Assembly: GCA_012513915.1 (NCBI GenBank) | Contig: JAAZBG010000305.1 | Location: 1 to 64,000, forward strand | Length of the DNA stretch: 64,000 nucleotides | Source: Fibrobacter sp. | Lineage (GTDB): Bacteria; Fibrobacterota; Chitinivibrionia; Chitinivibrionales; Chitinispirillaceae | Direction: 5' to 3' | Shown here: positions 48,356 to 58,806 of the stretch, in pieces | How positions within the stretch are numbered: the stretch's first letter is position 1 | How the letters are laid out: each line of letters begins with the position of its first letter | Notes under the pieces: generated by a model | What the model was told of the DNA's origin: nothing | Database searches by the model: none | The model's input: only the letters and a program-made list of their open reading frames with translations | Made by a program: the position numbers and the translations under genes

Positions 48356-49183
48356 ATGCCAATGAAATCGTATAGACCGACTACGCCGACAAATCGTTTC
48401 AAGACAACGAATATGTTCGAGCAGATAACTACTGATGAGCCTTATAAACCTCTTACTGAGATCAAGGCTAAGATCAACGGTCGTAATAATCGTGGAGTAA
48501 TAACTGTTCGTCATCGCGGTGGTGCACACAAAAAGTTTTACCGTATTGTTGACTTTAAGAGAAATAAGTTTGACATTCCGGGAACTGTTGAAACGATCGA
48601 ATACGATCCGAACAGAACTTGTTTTATTGCACTTGTCAGATACATCGATGGTGAAAGAAGATATCACCTCGCAAGTGTTAATATGAAAGTCGGACAGAAG
48701 CTTCTCAGTGGTGAGAATATTGAAATTGCTGAAGGTAACTGCATGCCGCTTAAGAGCATCCCACTTGGATCACAAGTTCACAATATTGAACTCAGAGACA
48801 AGAAGGGTGGACAGATCGCCCGTAGTGCCGGAGCATACGCTGAGATTATTGCAAAAGAAAATGGAATTGTTCAGCTCAAGTTTCCGTCATCGGAAATTCG
48901 TATTGTACGCGATAGTCTTTATGCGACAATTGGACAGGTAAGTAATCATGAACATATGAATATGGTTATTGGTTCTGCAGGTCGTAAAAGACATATGGGA
49001 ATCAGGCCGACTGTTCGCGGTGTTGCGATGAACCCGATTGACCATCCAATGGGTGGAGGAGAGGGAAAATCAGCCGGTGGTGGACATCCGGTATCACCTT
49101 GGGGTCAGAAAGCCAAGGGTCTCAAGACCAGAAATCGCAAAAAGCCTTCTGGTAAATTTATCGTACGCCGTCGTTCGAAGTAA
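48356..49183 (+). CDS. rplB: 50S ribosomal protein L2
   Basis: The 275-residue L2 is needed for subunit association and peptidyl transfer. GRNNRGVITVRHRGGAHK, and near the C-terminus GVAMNPIDHPMGGGEGKSAG with the essential His, are intact. The basic tail ends KPSGKFIVRRRSK. Confidence 0.98.
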   Translation: MPMKSYRPTTPTNRFKTTNMFEQITTDEPYKPLTEIKAKINGRNNRGVITVRHRGGAHKKFYRIVDFKRNKFDIPGTVETIEYDPNRTCFIALVRYIDGERRYHLASVNMKVGQKLLSGENIEIAEGNCMPLKSIPLGSQVHNIELRDKKGGQIARSAGAYAEIIAKENGIVQLKFPSSEIRIVRDSLYATIGQVSNHEHMNMVIGSAGRKRHMGIRPTVRGVAMNPIDHPMGGGEGKSAGGGHPVSPWGQKAKGLKTRNRKKPSGKFIVRRRSK

Positions 49184-49204
49184 ACAAGAAGAGGTATATA
49201 TACT

Positions 49205-49486
49205 ATGGCACGTTCAATAAAAAAAGGTCCGTTCGTTGACGAGCATGTATCTAAGAAGGTAGAAGACTGCACAAAAAGCGGTCAGAAAAAGGTGATCAAG
49301 ACTTGGTCAAGAAGATCAACTATCCTTCCTGAGTTTGTAGGACATACATTTGCAGTTCATAACGGAAAAGCGTTTATTCCTGTTTATGTTTCTGAAAATA
49401 TGGTCGGACACAAGCTTGGAGAATTCGCACCATCACGCAACTTTCGTGGTCATGCGGGTGCAAAAACAGCTGCGGTAAAGAAGTAA
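49205..49486 (+). CDS. rpsS: 30S ribosomal protein S19
   Basis: The 93-residue S19 ([44 protein letters not shown]) binds the 30S head near the A-site finger. Confidence 0.97.
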   Translation: MARSIKKGPFVDEHVSKKVEDCTKSGQKKVIKTWSRRSTILPEFVGHTFAVHNGKAFIPVYVSENMVGHKLGEFAPSRNFRGHAGAKTAAVKK

Positions 49487-49504
49487 GGACCTGGGAGGAA
49501 CAAA

Positions 49505-49846
49505 GTGGAATCTACAGCAACAATTAAAAATCTTCGGTCCACCTCCAGAAAAGCGTGTCTGGTAGCTGATGTTGTCCGGGGAAAAAATGTGGGAGAAGCG
49601 TTATGTCTTCTCGAATTCAGTGTAAATAAAAAGATCGCGATCGATTTTGCTAAATTGCTTAAATCAGCAGTAGCGAATCTTCAGAGCAAGCATACAGATG
49701 CAACTATCGAAGTTGATGAGCTGCGTGTAAAAGAGATTCGTGTAAATGAAGGTCCGGTAATGAAAAGGTTTAGACCACGTGCTAAAGGCAGTGCGTCTGG
49801 AATTTTAAAACGCATGTGTCATATTACAGTCACGGTAGCTAATTAA
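49505..49846 (+). CDS. rplV: 50S ribosomal protein L22
   Basis: The 113-residue L22 starts at GTG after GGGAGGA. RSTSRKACLVADVVRGKNVG and the tunnel hairpin end (RFRPRAKGSASGILKRMCHI) are conserved. Confidence 0.96.
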   Translation: MESTATIKNLRSTSRKACLVADVVRGKNVGEALCLLEFSVNKKIAIDFAKLLKSAVANLQSKHTDATIEVDELRVKEIRVNEGPVMKRFRPRAKGSASGILKRMCHITVTVAN

Positions 49847-49858
49847 CAGGAGAGAGTT

Positions 49859-50530
49859 GTGGGTCAGAAAACGAATCCAGTAGGTTTGAGATTGGGTATT
49901 ACCCGTTCCTGGTTTTCGAACTGGTACGCTGAAGGGCGCTTTCCAGATTACCTGTATGAAGACATCGTCATCAGGAAATATTTAAAGAAAAGACTTGAGC
50001 ACGGTGGTATCTCAGCACTTATTATTGAAAGAACTGCAAAGAGAGTAACTGTTGGGATCAATACTTCACGTCCCGGTATTGTTATCGGTAAGAAGGGTGA
50101 AGAGGTGGAAAGACTCAAGGGTGAGTTGCAGCATCTTACACAAAAAGAGATCCAGATCAATATTAAGGAAGTCAAAAAACCTGAAATGGATTCGCAGCTT
50201 GTAGCAGACAACATTGCCCGACAGGTTGAGAAGCGTGTGTCATACAAGAAGGCAATTAAAAAAGCAATCTCTACTGCGATCAGAATGGGTGCCGAAGGTA
50301 TTAAAATTCAGACCAGTGGTCGACTCAATGGTGCTGAAATTGCAAGAACAGAAACATACAAAGAGGGGCGTACTCCGCTCCATACTTTAAGAGCTGATAT
50401 AGACTATTCAACATCAACTGCACATACAACCTACGGATGTATCGGTGTTAAGGTGTGGATCTGTAAAGGCGAAGTGATTAATCGTGCTGAAAAGCAGGCT
50501 GCTAAAGCTGCCGAAGCTGTGAATGCATAG
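49859..50530 (+). CDS. rpsC: 30S ribosomal protein S3
   Basis: The 223-residue S3 has the N-terminal [15 protein letters not shown], a KH domain with [17 protein letters not shown], and the C-terminal domain ([21 protein letters not shown] shortened here). It starts at GTG after GGAGAG and lines the mRNA entry. Confidence 0.97.
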   Translation: MGQKTNPVGLRLGITRSWFSNWYAEGRFPDYLYEDIVIRKYLKKRLEHGGISALIIERTAKRVTVGINTSRPGIVIGKKGEEVERLKGELQHLTQKEIQINIKEVKKPEMDSQLVADNIARQVEKRVSYKKAIKKAISTAIRMGAEGIKIQTSGRLNGAEIARTETYKEGRTPLHTLRADIDYSTSTAHTTYGCIGVKVWICKGEVINRAEKQAAKAAEAVNA

Positions 50531-50544
50531 GGAGGAAATTACAG

Positions 50545-50955
50545 ATGCTGTCACCAAAGAAAGTAAAATGGAGAAAATGTCAGCGTGGTCGCATGCGCGG
50601 TCTGGCTACACGCTGTAATGAAATCTCTTTCGGTGAATTTGGTTTGCAGTCACTGCAACCGGGTTGGATAGACAATCGTCAGATTGAGGCTGCCCGTATC
50701 GCAATGACACGTTTTATTAAAAGAGGTGGAAAAATCTGGATAAGAATTTTCCCTGATAAACCTTACACAAAGCATCCTGCCGAATCCCGTATGGGTGGAG
50801 GAAAAGGATCTCCTGAAGGCTGGCTTGCAGTTGTAAGACCAGGAACAATCATGTTCGAAATGTCAGGTGTTAAGGAAGATATTGCAAAAGAGGCACTTCG
50901 TCTCGCAGCACAGAAGCTTCCAATACAGACTCGTTTCTTGGAAATTGAGAGATAA
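50545..50955 (+). CDS. rplP: 50S ribosomal protein L16
   Basis: The 136-residue L16 sits near the A-site tRNA elbow. Its signatures are [16 protein letters not shown] and [19 protein letters not shown]. It lies 14 bases after rpsC. Confidence 0.97.
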   Translation: MLSPKKVKWRKCQRGRMRGLATRCNEISFGEFGLQSLQPGWIDNRQIEAARIAMTRFIKRGGKIWIRIFPDKPYTKHPAESRMGGGKGSPEGWLAVVRPGTIMFEMSGVKEDIAKEALRLAAQKLPIQTRFLEIER

Positions 50956-50966
50956 GGTTTAAAGTC

Positions 50967-51161
50967 ATGAAAGCAAAAGAAATACGTGAGCTCTCCACAG
51001 AAGAGATGACAAGAAAGATTGATCTATACGAAGAAGAACTTTTTAATCTTCGTTTCCAGGCTAAGATTGGTCAGCTTGCTAATCCTCTGCAGTTAAGATT
51101 TATTCGCAGAGACATCGCAAGAATCAATACTATCCTGAAAGAAAAAGCAGCTGCTAAGTAA
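50967..51161 (+). CDS. rpmC: 50S ribosomal protein L29
   Basis: The 64-residue L29 is two helices ([44 protein letters not shown]) at the tunnel exit. It is 11 bases after rplP. Confidence 0.95.
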   Translation: MKAKEIRELSTEEMTRKIDLYEEELFNLRFQAKIGQLANPLQLRFIRRDIARINTILKEKAAAK

Positions 51162-51201
51162 ATAAGCAGATAGTTTCCTGTTTGAAAAATTGAGGAATGG
51201 C

Positions 51202-51459
51202 ATGACTGAAAGAAATGAACGCAAAGAGCGTATCGGATTAGTCGTAAGCGACAAAATGGATAAAAGTGTTGTTGTTAAAGTTGAGCGTAGCTTTATGCAC
51301 GCTACTTACAGCAGAACAGTAACTAGAAGTGTTCGCTATGTTGCTCATGATGAAAAGAATGAATGTAACATTGGTGATAAGGTAAAAATTTTCGAAACCC
51401 GTCCTTTGTCTAAGACAAAAAGATGGCGTGTTGGCGAAATAATCGAAAAAGCAAAATAA
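51202..51459 (+). CDS. rpsQ: 30S ribosomal protein S17
   Basis: The 85-residue S17 has an OB fold with [20 protein letters not shown] and [22 protein letters not shown] 51202 is preferred over TTG 51190, because GAGGA at 51192-51196 would fall inside the longer frame. Confidence 0.95.
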   Translation: MTERNERKERIGLVVSDKMDKSVVVKVERSFMHATYSRTVTRSVRYVAHDEKNECNIGDKVKIFETRPLSKTKRWRVGEIIEKAK

Positions 51460-51501
51460 TAATAAGTACTTAATATTGCTTAATAGTAAGTTGAGGAAGA
51501 A

Positions 51502-51870
51502 ATGATCCAGGTTGAATCAAAACTTAATGTAGCTGATAATTCAGGAGCAAAAAAGGTTCAGTGTATCCGCGTTCTTGGTGGAACACGCAGAAGATATGCT
51601 TCAATCGGTGACATTATTGTCGTAGCAGTTAAGGATGCTCTCCCTAATGGAGCTGTTAAAAAGGGTACAGTAGCGAAAGCTGTTATTGTTCGTACGGCCA
51701 AGGAATATGGCCGTAAGGATGGTACATACATTCGTTTCAGTGATAATGCTGCTGTTATCATCAATGATCAGGGTGAACCGAAGGGTACACGTATTTTTGG
51801 ACCAGTAGCCCGTGAGCTTCGCGAGAAGAAATTCATGCGAATTGTTTCCCTGGCACCTGAAGTACTCTAA
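51502..51870 (+). CDS. rplN: 50S ribosomal protein L14
   Basis: The 122-residue L14 ([40 protein letters not shown]) lies at the subunit interface and binds L19. It is full length. Confidence 0.97.
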   Translation: MIQVESKLNVADNSGAKKVQCIRVLGGTRRRYASIGDIIVVAVKDALPNGAVKKGTVAKAVIVRTAKEYGRKDGTYIRFSDNAAVIINDQGEPKGTRIFGPVARELREKKFMRIVSLAPEVL

Positions 51871-51888
51871 AGAATTAAGGAGAGAGTA

Positions 51889-52206
51889 ATGGCTTTACGT
51901 TTACGTAAGAACGACACTGTTCAGGTTATCTCCGGTGATGATAAGGGCAAAACCGGTAAAATTCTCAGGGTGATTACTGAGAAAAACAGGGCTGTAGTCG
52001 AGGGCATTAATGTTGTTAAAAGGCATACAAAGCCATCCCAGAAAAATCAGCAGGGTGGTATTATGCCGAAAGAAGCATCGGTTAACCTTTCTAATCTGAT
52101 GCTCGTTTGTCCGAAAAGTGGCAAACCGACACGTCTGGGTGTTAAGATCCTTACAGATGGTAAGAGAGTAAGATTTTCAAAAAAGGCTAAGGAGTCGATA
52201 GAGTGA
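51889..52206 (+). CDS. rplX: 50S ribosomal protein L24
   Basis: The 105-residue L24 has an N-terminal KOW motif ([19 protein letters not shown]) and [20 protein letters not shown]. It overlaps rplE by 4 bases (GTGA). Confidence 0.97.
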   Translation: MALRLRKNDTVQVISGDDKGKTGKILRVITEKNRAVVEGINVVKRHTKPSQKNQQGGIMPKEASVNLSNLMLVCPKSGKPTRLGVKILTDGKRVRFSKKAKESIE

Positions 52207-52763
52207 GTACAGGAGAAAACAAGAATCCACGCATGTTGGAGAAGTACCGCAAGGAAGCTGTGCCTGGTCTTATGAAAAGATTCGGTTACAATAATGCAAT
52301 GCGGGTTCCGAAACTTGATAAAATTGTTATCAACATGGGTGTTGGAAGTGCAACACAGGATTCAAAAGCTGTGGATGAAGCAGTTGCATGTCTCAGAGAT
52401 ATATCCGGACAGAAACCGGTTGTTACTCGCGCAAAGAAAGCGATTTCCAACTTTAAACTCCGTGAAAATATGGCAATTGGTTGTAAAGTAACCCTTCGTA
52501 ATAAACGTATGTGGGAGTTTTTCGATAGACTTGTTGCGATCACTATTCCACGTATCAGAGATTTCAGAGGTCTTCCAAGAAAGGCCTTTGACGGTCAGGG
52601 TAATTACACTATGGGTGTTAAAGAACAGATCGTGTTCCTTGAAATTGACAGAGATAAAGTCTCTAAAATTACAGGTATGGACATCTGCATCTGTACAACA
52701 GCTGAAAATAATGAAGAAGGCTTAGCGCTTCTTGAAGAAATGGGAATGCCGTTTCGCAAATAA
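52203..52763 (+). CDS. rplE: 50S ribosomal protein L5
   Basis: The 186-residue L5 binds 5S r[36 protein letters not shown] and [19 protein letters not shown] are typical. It starts at GTG inside the end of rplX. Confidence 0.97.
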   Translation: MSTGENKNPRMLEKYRKEAVPGLMKRFGYNNAMRVPKLDKIVINMGVGSATQDSKAVDEAVACLRDISGQKPVVTRAKKAISNFKLRENMAIGCKVTLRNKRMWEFFDRLVAITIPRIRDFRGLPRKAFDGQGNYTMGVKEQIVFLEIDRDKVSKITGMDICICTTAENNEEGLALLEEMGMPFRK

Positions 52764-52780
52764 ACACAGGAGAAATTGAA

Positions 52781-52966
52781 GTGGCACGTAAAGCATTAAT
52801 TGAGAAATGTCAAAAAAAACCAAAGTTCAGTACTCAGAAATATACTCGGTGTAGGAGATGCGGACGTCCGAGAGCGTTTCTAAGAGATTTTGGTCTTTGC
52901 AGAATATGTTTTAGAGAAATGGCACTTAAGGGTGAAATTCCTGGTGTTGTGAAAGCTTCCTGGTAG
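52781..52966 (+). CDS. rpsN: 30S ribosomal protein S14, zinc-binding short type
   Basis: The 61-residue type-Z S14 keeps two CxxC pairs ([10 protein letters not shown] and CRICFREMA) that bind zinc. The short form contrasts with the roughly 100-residue zinc-free S14. It starts at GTG after AGGAG. Confidence 0.96.
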   Translation: MARKALIEKCQKKPKFSTQKYTRCRRCGRPRAFLRDFGLCRICFREMALKGEIPGVVKASW

Positions 52967-52989
52967 TCTCGATAAGAAAGGGTCATAGG

Positions 52990-53385
52990 ATGTTGACTGA
53001 TCAGATTGCAGATATGTTCAACAGAATTCGTAATGCGGTTCAGGCTAAAAAACGTGTGGTTGAAATTCCTGCGTCAAACCTGAAAAAAGAGATCGCTCGT
53101 CTTCTTTTTGAAAATCATTTTATCGCAAAATATGCTTATGTAAGTGACAGTAAGCAGGGTGTTATCAAAATTCTCCTTAAGTATGATGAAAGTCAGGTAA
53201 ATGCCATTCAGGGGATTAAGAGAGTTTCCACTCCGGGACGTAAGCAGTATTCTAAATCTGCTGTTGTTCCAAAAGTCCTTAATGGTATGGGTATGGCGAT
53301 CGTTTCTACATCGAAGGGTGTTATGAATGATCGTGACTGCCGTAAAATGAATGTCGGTGGTGAGGTTATCGGCCTGATCTGGTAA
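52990..53385 (+). CDS. rpsH: 30S ribosomal protein S8
   Basis: The 131-residue S8 is a platform protein that in E. coli also represses the spc operon. Typical segments are QIADMFNRIRNAV, RVSTPGRKQYSK and ending NVGGEVIGLIW. Confidence 0.96.
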   Translation: MLTDQIADMFNRIRNAVQAKKRVVEIPASNLKKEIARLLFENHFIAKYAYVSDSKQGVIKILLKYDESQVNAIQGIKRVSTPGRKQYSKSAVVPKVLNGMGMAIVSTSKGVMNDRDCRKMNVGGEVIGLIW

Positions 53386-53447
53386 GTTTCGGCTTTTGGA
53401 AGGCCGTTAACACAGAACTATCGCAGTAAATTATAAAGGAGTATATC

Positions 53448-53987
53448 TTGTCTCGCATTGGTAAAATACCGGTACAAGTTCCTTCGGGGGTCCAGGTTAC
53501 TATAAATGGGCAGAAGGTTGAAGTAAAGGGAGCGAAGGGAACGCTTAAAGCGGATGTTCCAGTAGAGCTCTCTGTTAAACTTGATGGCAATGAGATTGTT
53601 GTTGGCCCCGCTATGGAAAGCGAAAATGTTAAAGCTTTCTGGGGTTTATACAGAGTTCTGATTGATAATATGGTTGTTGGTGTTTCTAAAGGATACCGTA
53701 AAGAGCTTGAGATCCAGGGTGTTGGATACAAAGCTGAAATGAAGGGCAAAGATCTCAACGTTATTGTTGGTTTTTCAAGCCCGAAGTTTGTTAAGGTTCC
53801 TGCTGGTATTACTTTTACTGTTGAGAACCAGACTAAAGTTATCATCGATGGTATTGATAAGCAGGCTGTTGGTCAGATTGCTGCTGATATTAGAAGAATC
53901 CGTCCTCCTGAACCTTACAAAGGTAAAGGTATTCGATATGCTGGTGAGCAGATCAGACGTAAAGAAGGAAAAGCTGCTGGTAAATAA
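53448..53987 (+). CDS. rplF: 50S ribosomal protein L6
   Basis: The 179-residue L6 is two tandem alpha/beta domains (SRIGKIPVQVPSGVQV; RRIRPPEPYKGKGIRYAGE). The TTG start is fixed by AAGGAG about 6 bases upstream and the family N-terminus. Confidence 0.97.
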   Translation: MSRIGKIPVQVPSGVQVTINGQKVEVKGAKGTLKADVPVELSVKLDGNEIVVGPAMESENVKAFWGLYRVLIDNMVVGVSKGYRKELEIQGVGYKAEMKGKDLNVIVGFSSPKFVKVPAGITFTVENQTKVIIDGIDKQAVGQIAADIRRIRPPEPYKGKGIRYAGEQIRRKEGKAAGK

Positions 53988-54005
53988 GACTTATTGGAGA
54001 TAGCA

Positions 54006-54371
54006 ATGGATAAAGCAAAAAAAAGACTTGTTGAGCGTTTACGTAGAGCAAGTCGTGTAAGAGAAAAAATTCATGGTACCCCTGAGCGTCCGAGATTGTG
54101 CGTTAGAAGAACTCTAAATCATATCTATGCGCAGCTTGTTGATGACATCAATGGGGTAACACTTGTTCAGGTAGGAAGTACAGGAAAAGAATTTTCTGCA
54201 AAAGCAGAAGGTAATAAATCAGCGGTTGCTACACTTGTGGGTGAAGCGCTTGCTGAAAAGGCAAAAGAAAAAGGTGTAACCAATATAGTCTTTGATAGAA
54301 AAGGGTATCTTTTCCATGGCCGTGTAAAGGCTTTGGCTGAGGCAGCCCGCGCAAAAGGGCTTGTCTACTAA
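54006..54371 (+). CDS. rplR: 50S ribosomal protein L18
   Basis: The 121-residue L18 binds 5S rRNA (RVREKIHGTPERPRLCVRRT; FDRKGYLFHGRVKALAEAAR). ATG 54006 lies 5 bases after GGAGA; an ATG four codons earlier overlaps that site. Confidence 0.96.
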   Translation: MDKAKKRLVERLRRASRVREKIHGTPERPRLCVRRTLNHIYAQLVDDINGVTLVQVGSTGKEFSAKAEGNKSAVATLVGEALAEKAKEKGVTNIVFDRKGYLFHGRVKALAEAARAKGLVY

Positions 54372-54396
54372 GAGACGATGGAAAGGGGTCTAAAGG

Positions 54397-54906
54397 TTGA
54401 GTAACGAAGAAGTAATTACAACAGGTGGTGATGGCCAGTTAGTTGACAGACTGGTTGCAGTTAGTCGTTGTGCGAAAGTTGTAAAAGGCGGACGCAGATT
54501 TGGTTTCAACGCTCTTGTCGCAGTAGGTGACAACAACGGAAAAGTCGGACTCGGTATGGGAAAAGCTAACGATGTAACTGAAGCAATACGTAAAGCGGTT
54601 GAGAATGCAAAGAAAAATGTATTCTCTGTAAGTGTTGTTGATGGAACAATCCCACATGAAATTATCGGTCACTTCGGTGCCGGTAAAATTATCCTTAAGC
54701 CTGCTGCACCTGGTACAGGAGTTATTGCAGGTGGTGCTGCGCGTGCTGTTCTTGAACTTGCAGGAGTTAAAAATATCCTGACTAAGTGTCTGGGAACCAC
54801 AAATGCGCACAACGTTGTTAAGGCGACTATGGATGGTCTGCTAAAGCTTAAGACTAAAGAGCAGATTCGCGCATTACGTCAAATCCCTGTTAAAGCAAGT
54901 GCATAA
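54397..54906 (+). CDS. rpsE: 30S ribosomal protein S5
   Basis: The 169-residue S5 has the double-stranded RNA-binding fold ([40 protein letters not shown]) and takes part in decoding fidelity. The start is TTG. Confidence 0.96.
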   Translation: MSNEEVITTGGDGQLVDRLVAVSRCAKVVKGGRRFGFNALVAVGDNNGKVGLGMGKANDVTEAIRKAVENAKKNVFSVSVVDGTIPHEIIGHFGAGKIILKPAAPGTGVIAGGAARAVLELAGVKNILTKCLGTTNAHNVVKATMDGLLKLKTKEQIRALRQIPVKASA

Positions 54907-54923
54907 GAAGGGTACTCTGAAAA

Positions 54924-55115
54924 ATGGCAAAAAAACTTAAAATTACTCTGGTTAAAAGTGTTATCGGTACACTGGTGGCACACAAGAGAACTGTTGCTGC
55001 TCTTGGTTTGAAAAAGATTCGTAGTAGTGTTGTGCAGGATGATACAGCCGTTATTCGCGGTATGGTAGATTCTATTAAGCACATCGTCAAAGTCGAAACG
55101 GTTGATGGAGAATAA
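54924..55115 (+). CDS. rpmD: 50S ribosomal protein L30
   Basis: The 63-residue L30 (KKLKITLVKSVIGTLVAHKR; GLKKIRSSVVQDD) is full length. It ends 1 base before rplO. Confidence 0.94.
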   Translation: MAKKLKITLVKSVIGTLVAHKRTVAALGLKKIRSSVVQDDTAVIRGMVDSIKHIVKVETVDGE

Positions 55116-55116
55116 A

Positions 55117-55569
55117 ATGCTTAAATTAAATGAATTGCGACCGAATGCCGGTTCAAAGAAAACGAAAAAAAGAATTGGTCGTGGTACCGGTAGCGGTAAC
55201 GGAAGTACCGCTGGCAAAGGTAACAACGGTCACAAAGCAAGAAGCGGATCATCAACGAAGTTCTATTTTGAAGGTGGACAGACTCCTCTGACAAGAAGAA
55301 TTCCAAAAAGAGGTTTTATCAGTCCTTTCAAAACAGTTTTTCAGATTGTTAACGTTTCTGATTTGGAAAAAATTGATAACGGCAAAGATGTCGATATTGA
55401 ATTTCTTTACGAAAATGGGATCATAAACGATGCCGGTTTACCAGTAAAAGTTCTCGGCAATGGTGAATTGACAAAAACCCTTACTGTCAAAGTACACGCA
55501 TTCTCAAAATCGGCAAAAGAAAAAATTGAAAAAGCAAAAGGGAAAACCGAGGTAATCGACTGTGCTTGA
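55117..55569 (+). CDS. rplO: 50S ribosomal protein L15
   Basis: The 150-residue L15 has the basic glycine-rich N-terminus (KKRIGRGTGSGNGSTAGKG) and FEGGQTPLTRRIPKRGF. ATG 55117 (LKLNELRPNAGSKK) is preferred over the upstream in-frame ATG inside rpmD. It overlaps secY by 8 bases. Confidence 0.96.
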   Translation: MLKLNELRPNAGSKKTKKRIGRGTGSGNGSTAGKGNNGHKARSGSSTKFYFEGGQTPLTRRIPKRGFISPFKTVFQIVNVSDLEKIDNGKDVDIEFLYENGIINDAGLPVKVLGNGELTKTLTVKVHAFSKSAKEKIEKAKGKTEVIDCA

Positions 55570-56884
55570 ATCATTCAAGAATATCTTCAAGATACCGGAG
55601 CTTCGTAAAAGAGTTCTATTTACACTTGGTATCATAGCGATTTACAGAATTGGTGGTCACGTTCCAACACCGGGTATTGATACTACGGTGTTAAGTGAGT
55701 TTTTTAAAAATTCAGGGAATTCACTTTTCGGATTGTATGATATGTTTGTTGGAGGTGCATTTACAAGAGTATCTGTTTTTGCTCTTGGTATTATGCCTTA
55801 CATCAGCGCGTCAATTATCATACAGTTGCTTGGAACTGTATTTCCCTATTTCCACAAACTCCAGCGTGAGGGTGGAGAGGGAAAAAAGAAAATTACTCAG
55901 TATACAAGGTACGGAACGGTACTTCTCTCTGTGGTTCAGGCTATTGGTATAAGCATCTTTTTACAAAGTATTGTTTCGCAGGAAACCGGATTGCATGCGG
56001 TGCACCAGAGTATGCTTGGTATTAAGTTTACATTATTGACAATGGTGAGCTTGACTACTGGGACAATCCTGATCATGTGGCTTGGAGAGCAGATTACAAG
56101 TCGTGGTATTGGAAATGGTATCTCGTTGATAATCTTCATTGGTATTATTGCACGGCTTCCTCAGGCAGTGATAGGTGAAACACAGTTGGTTCTTTCCGGT
56201 AACAGAAATCCGATGATGGAAATATTGATACTTGCGATAGTTCTCGCGGTAACTGCTTTTGTAGTTATGATGACTCAGGCTATGCGTAAGATTCCTATCC
56301 AGACTCCGAAAAAGGTTGTAGGACAGAAGATGTATGCTGGCCAAAATACAGTACTTCCTCTGCGTCTGAGCATGGCTGGTGTTATACCAATTATCTTTGC
56401 ATCATCAATTATGACTTTTCCAAGTATGATTCAGAGTTTCTTTCCTCAGTCTGAACTGATGGAATCACTTGGTCTTCTGTTCTCACCAACCGGATATTTA
56501 TACAATATTTTAACCGGGTTACTCATTATTTTCTTTACTTATTTCTATACAGCGATTATTTTTAACCCGCTCGATATAGCAGATAATCTCAAAAGGTCTG
56601 GTGGTTTCATACCAGGGATTCGTCCCGGGAAGAAGACTGCTGAGTTTCTTGATAATGTGCTTTCAAGAATAACGTTACCTGGATCGATTTTTCTTGCATT
56701 CGTGGCAGTTGTTCCATTTCTCGTAATGAGCAAGATGAATGTCAACTTCTACTTCGGTGGTACAAGTGTTCTAATCTGTGTTGGTGTAGCGCTTGATACA
56801 CTTCAGCAGCTCGAATCTCATCTTCAGATGAGGAATTACGAAGGTTTCTTGAAGAAGGGAAAACTCAAGGGTAGGAGATACTAA
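55562..56884 (+). CDS. secY: preprotein translocase subunit SecY
   Basis: The 440-residue channel subunit has ten predicted membrane helices. IYRIGGHVPTPGID opens TM1, MPYISASIIIQLL is the TM2 region, and GNGISLIIFIGI and NFYFGGTSVLICVGVALDT are typical. It starts at GTG within the end of rplO. The next gene is infA, with adk and map missing from their common position. Confidence 0.97.
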   Translation: MLESFKNIFKIPELRKRVLFTLGIIAIYRIGGHVPTPGIDTTVLSEFFKNSGNSLFGLYDMFVGGAFTRVSVFALGIMPYISASIIIQLLGTVFPYFHKLQREGGEGKKKITQYTRYGTVLLSVVQAIGISIFLQSIVSQETGLHAVHQSMLGIKFTLLTMVSLTTGTILIMWLGEQITSRGIGNGISLIIFIGIIARLPQAVIGETQLVLSGNRNPMMEILILAIVLAVTAFVVMMTQAMRKIPIQTPKKVVGQKMYAGQNTVLPLRLSMAGVIPIIFASSIMTFPSMIQSFFPQSELMESLGLLFSPTGYLYNILTGLLIIFFTYFYTAIIFNPLDIADNLKRSGGFIPGIRPGKKTAEFLDNVLSRITLPGSIFLAFVAVVPFLVMSKMNVNFYFGGTSVLICVGVALDTLQQLESHLQMRNYEGFLKKGKLKGRRY

Positions 56885-56908
56885 TCTTCTATCGTTGTTC
56901 GGAAAAAT

Positions 56909-57127
56909 ATGGCGAAAAACGATTCAATTCAGGTCGAGGGAACAGTTACAGAAAATTTACCAAATGCTTCATTCAGAGTGATGCTTGAGAATAAGCATGA
57001 GATTCTTGCTCATATTTCAGGCAAAATGAGAATGAACTATATCAGAATACTTCCAGGTGATAAAGTACTTGTTGAACTTTCACCGTACGATCTGACAAGA
57101 GGAAGAATAACCTACAGATATAAATAA
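56909..57127 (+). CDS. infA: translation initiation factor IF-1
   Basis: The 72-residue OB-fold protein ([27 protein letters not shown]) occupies the 30S A site during initiation. It is full length. Confidence 0.97.
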   Translation: MAKNDSIQVEGTVTENLPNASFRVMLENKHEILAHISGKMRMNYIRILPGDKVLVELSPYDLTRGRITYRYK

Positions 57128-57140
57128 AAGGGGTGTTACT

Positions 57141-57257
57141 TTGAAAGTCCGTGCTTCTGTAAAAAGAATGTGTAAAGAGTGTAAAGTTATAAAAAGAAAA
57201 GGTATTGTTCGTGTTATTTGCGACAAAAGTCCAAAGCACAAACAGCGTCAGGGATAA
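57141..57257 (+). CDS. rpmJ: 50S ribosomal protein L36
   Basis: The 38-residue L36 ([20 protein letters not shown]) starts at TTG after AGGGG and is too short for routine ORF lists. The zinc set Cys11, Cys14, Cys27 and His33 is complete. Confidence 0.95.
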   Translation: MKVRASVKRMCKECKVIKRKGIVRVICDKSPKHKQRQG

Positions 57258-57306
57258 TAACAGTAATTTATAACAAGTTTTCGATAAATTATAAGGGGGT
57301 CCTAAC

Positions 57307-57687
57307 GTGGCTCGTGTTGCAGGTGTAGATATTCCAAATAATAAGAGAAGCGAAATTGCGCTCACTTATATCTACGGTATTGGTAGAACTTCTGCTCAGA
57401 CGATTCTTGTAAGAGCTGGAATCGATGTTAATAAGAAGGTAAAAGATCTTTCTGAAGATGAACTTGATAAAGTCCGGAAAATTATTGATACGGAATATCA
57501 GACAGAAGGTAACTTACGTACAGCTGTCAGAATGAATATTAAACGTCTTATGGATGTCGGATGTTTTCGTGGACTACGTCATCGTAGAGGTCTGCCATGC
57601 AGAGGTCAGCGTACACGTACTAATTCAAGAACACGTAAGGGTCCACGTAGAACAATCGCTGGTAAGAAAAAGGCTCCAGGTAAATAA
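57307..57687 (+). CDS. rpsM: 30S ribosomal protein S13
   Basis: The 126-residue S13 ([39 protein letters not shown]) contacts the P-site tRNA with its basic tail. The GTG start follows GGGGG. Confidence 0.97.
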   Translation: MARVAGVDIPNNKRSEIALTYIYGIGRTSAQTILVRAGIDVNKKVKDLSEDELDKVRKIIDTEYQTEGNLRTAVRMNIKRLMDVGCFRGLRHRRGLPCRGQRTRTNSRTRKGPRRTIAGKKKAPGK

Positions 57688-57712
57688 TCGCTTATAGGAG
57701 AGGTTTTAAGAA

Positions 57713-58096
57713 ATGAATAAAGAGGCTACTAGAAAAGTAAAGAAAAAAGCTTCTGCTGAGGGTGTAGCACACGTTCGGGCGACGTTCAATAACACGCTCA
57801 TTAACGTGACTGACAACCGTGGCAATGTGGTTGCATGGAATACACCTGGAAAGTCTGGTTTTAAAGGTTCAAGAAAAAGCACTCCTTATGCTGCAGGTAT
57901 TGCAGCCGAAGTAGTTGGTAAGGCTGCCTTTGATGCTGGTGTACGAAAAGTTGAAGTTCATCTCAAGGGTGCAGGAAATGGTCGTGAAAGTGCTATCAGA
58001 GCACTTGCTGCAGCAGGTATCAGGGTAACTGCAATTAAAGATTTTACTGCAGTTCCTCACAATGGATGCCGTCCACCAAAGAGAAGAAGAGTGTAA
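57713..58096 (+). CDS. rpsK: 30S ribosomal protein S11
   Basis: The 127-residue S11 of the platform ([20 protein letters not shown]; ends [13 protein letters not shown]) is full length. Confidence 0.97.
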   Translation: MNKEATRKVKKKASAEGVAHVRATFNNTLINVTDNRGNVVAWNTPGKSGFKGSRKSTPYAAGIAAEVVGKAAFDAGVRKVEVHLKGAGNGRESAIRALAAAGIRVTAIKDFTAVPHNGCRPPKRRRV

Positions 58097-58163
58097 TTGG
58101 GTTTCTCAATTTAATTTGATTTGAGAATTATTGTTAAAGTCTGAAATATAGAGGAGAATCGAC

Positions 58164-58787
58164 ATGGCAGTTTATCATGGCCCGCGTTGCAGACAATGCC
58201 GTAGGGAAGGTGTAAAACTGATGCTTAAGGGAGAACGTTGCAAGTCGGAAAACTGTGCTTTAGAACGCAGGCCTTTTCCTCCTGGCATGAGAGTTTCCAA
58301 GAGAAGAAGATCATCCACCGAGTACAATACACAGCTAAGAGAAAAGCAGAAGATTCGTCGTATTTACGGTGTTCTTGAAAAACAGTTTGCATTATACTTT
58401 GGTGCAGCAGCGAAATCATCAGAGGTTACCGGTGAGAAACTGCTTCAAATTCTTGAGTTACGTTTCGATAATATTATTTATCGTCTCGGTTTTGCACCAT
58501 CAAGATCAAGTGCTCGCCAGTTGGTACTTCACAACCATTTCAGAGTAAATGGGAAAAAGGTGAATGTCCCATCATATCTTGTAAAAGCTGGTGATATTAT
58601 TTCTGTTAAAGAAAAAAGCAAAAATCTTGAACTTATTCACAGTGCTCTTAAGAATGTCAGAGATATTCCTGAGTGGCTCAGTGTTGATAAAGTGAAGCTT
58701 GAAGGATCAATTATTCGGGTTCCGGAACGTGCTGCTATTCCTACGAATGTTCAGGAACAACTTGTAGTCGAACTGTACTCCAGATAA
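58164..58787 (+). CDS. rpsD: 30S ribosomal protein S4, zinc-containing type
   Basis: The 207-residue S4 is a primary 16S-binding protein. Cys9, Cys12, Cys26 and Cys31 match the zinc site of Thermus S4. The S4 RNA-binding domain carries RLGFAPSRSSARQLVLHNHF. In other bacteria it is the alpha-operon repressor. Confidence 0.97.
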   Translation: MAVYHGPRCRQCRREGVKLMLKGERCKSENCALERRPFPPGMRVSKRRRSSTEYNTQLREKQKIRRIYGVLEKQFALYFGAAAKSSEVTGEKLLQILELRFDNIIYRLGFAPSRSSARQLVLHNHFRVNGKKVNVPSYLVKAGDIISVKEKSKNLELIHSALKNVRDIPEWLSVDKVKLEGSIIRVPERAAIPTNVQEQLVVELYSR

Positions 58788-58806
58788 AAGGGAGAATTAT
58801 ACCAAT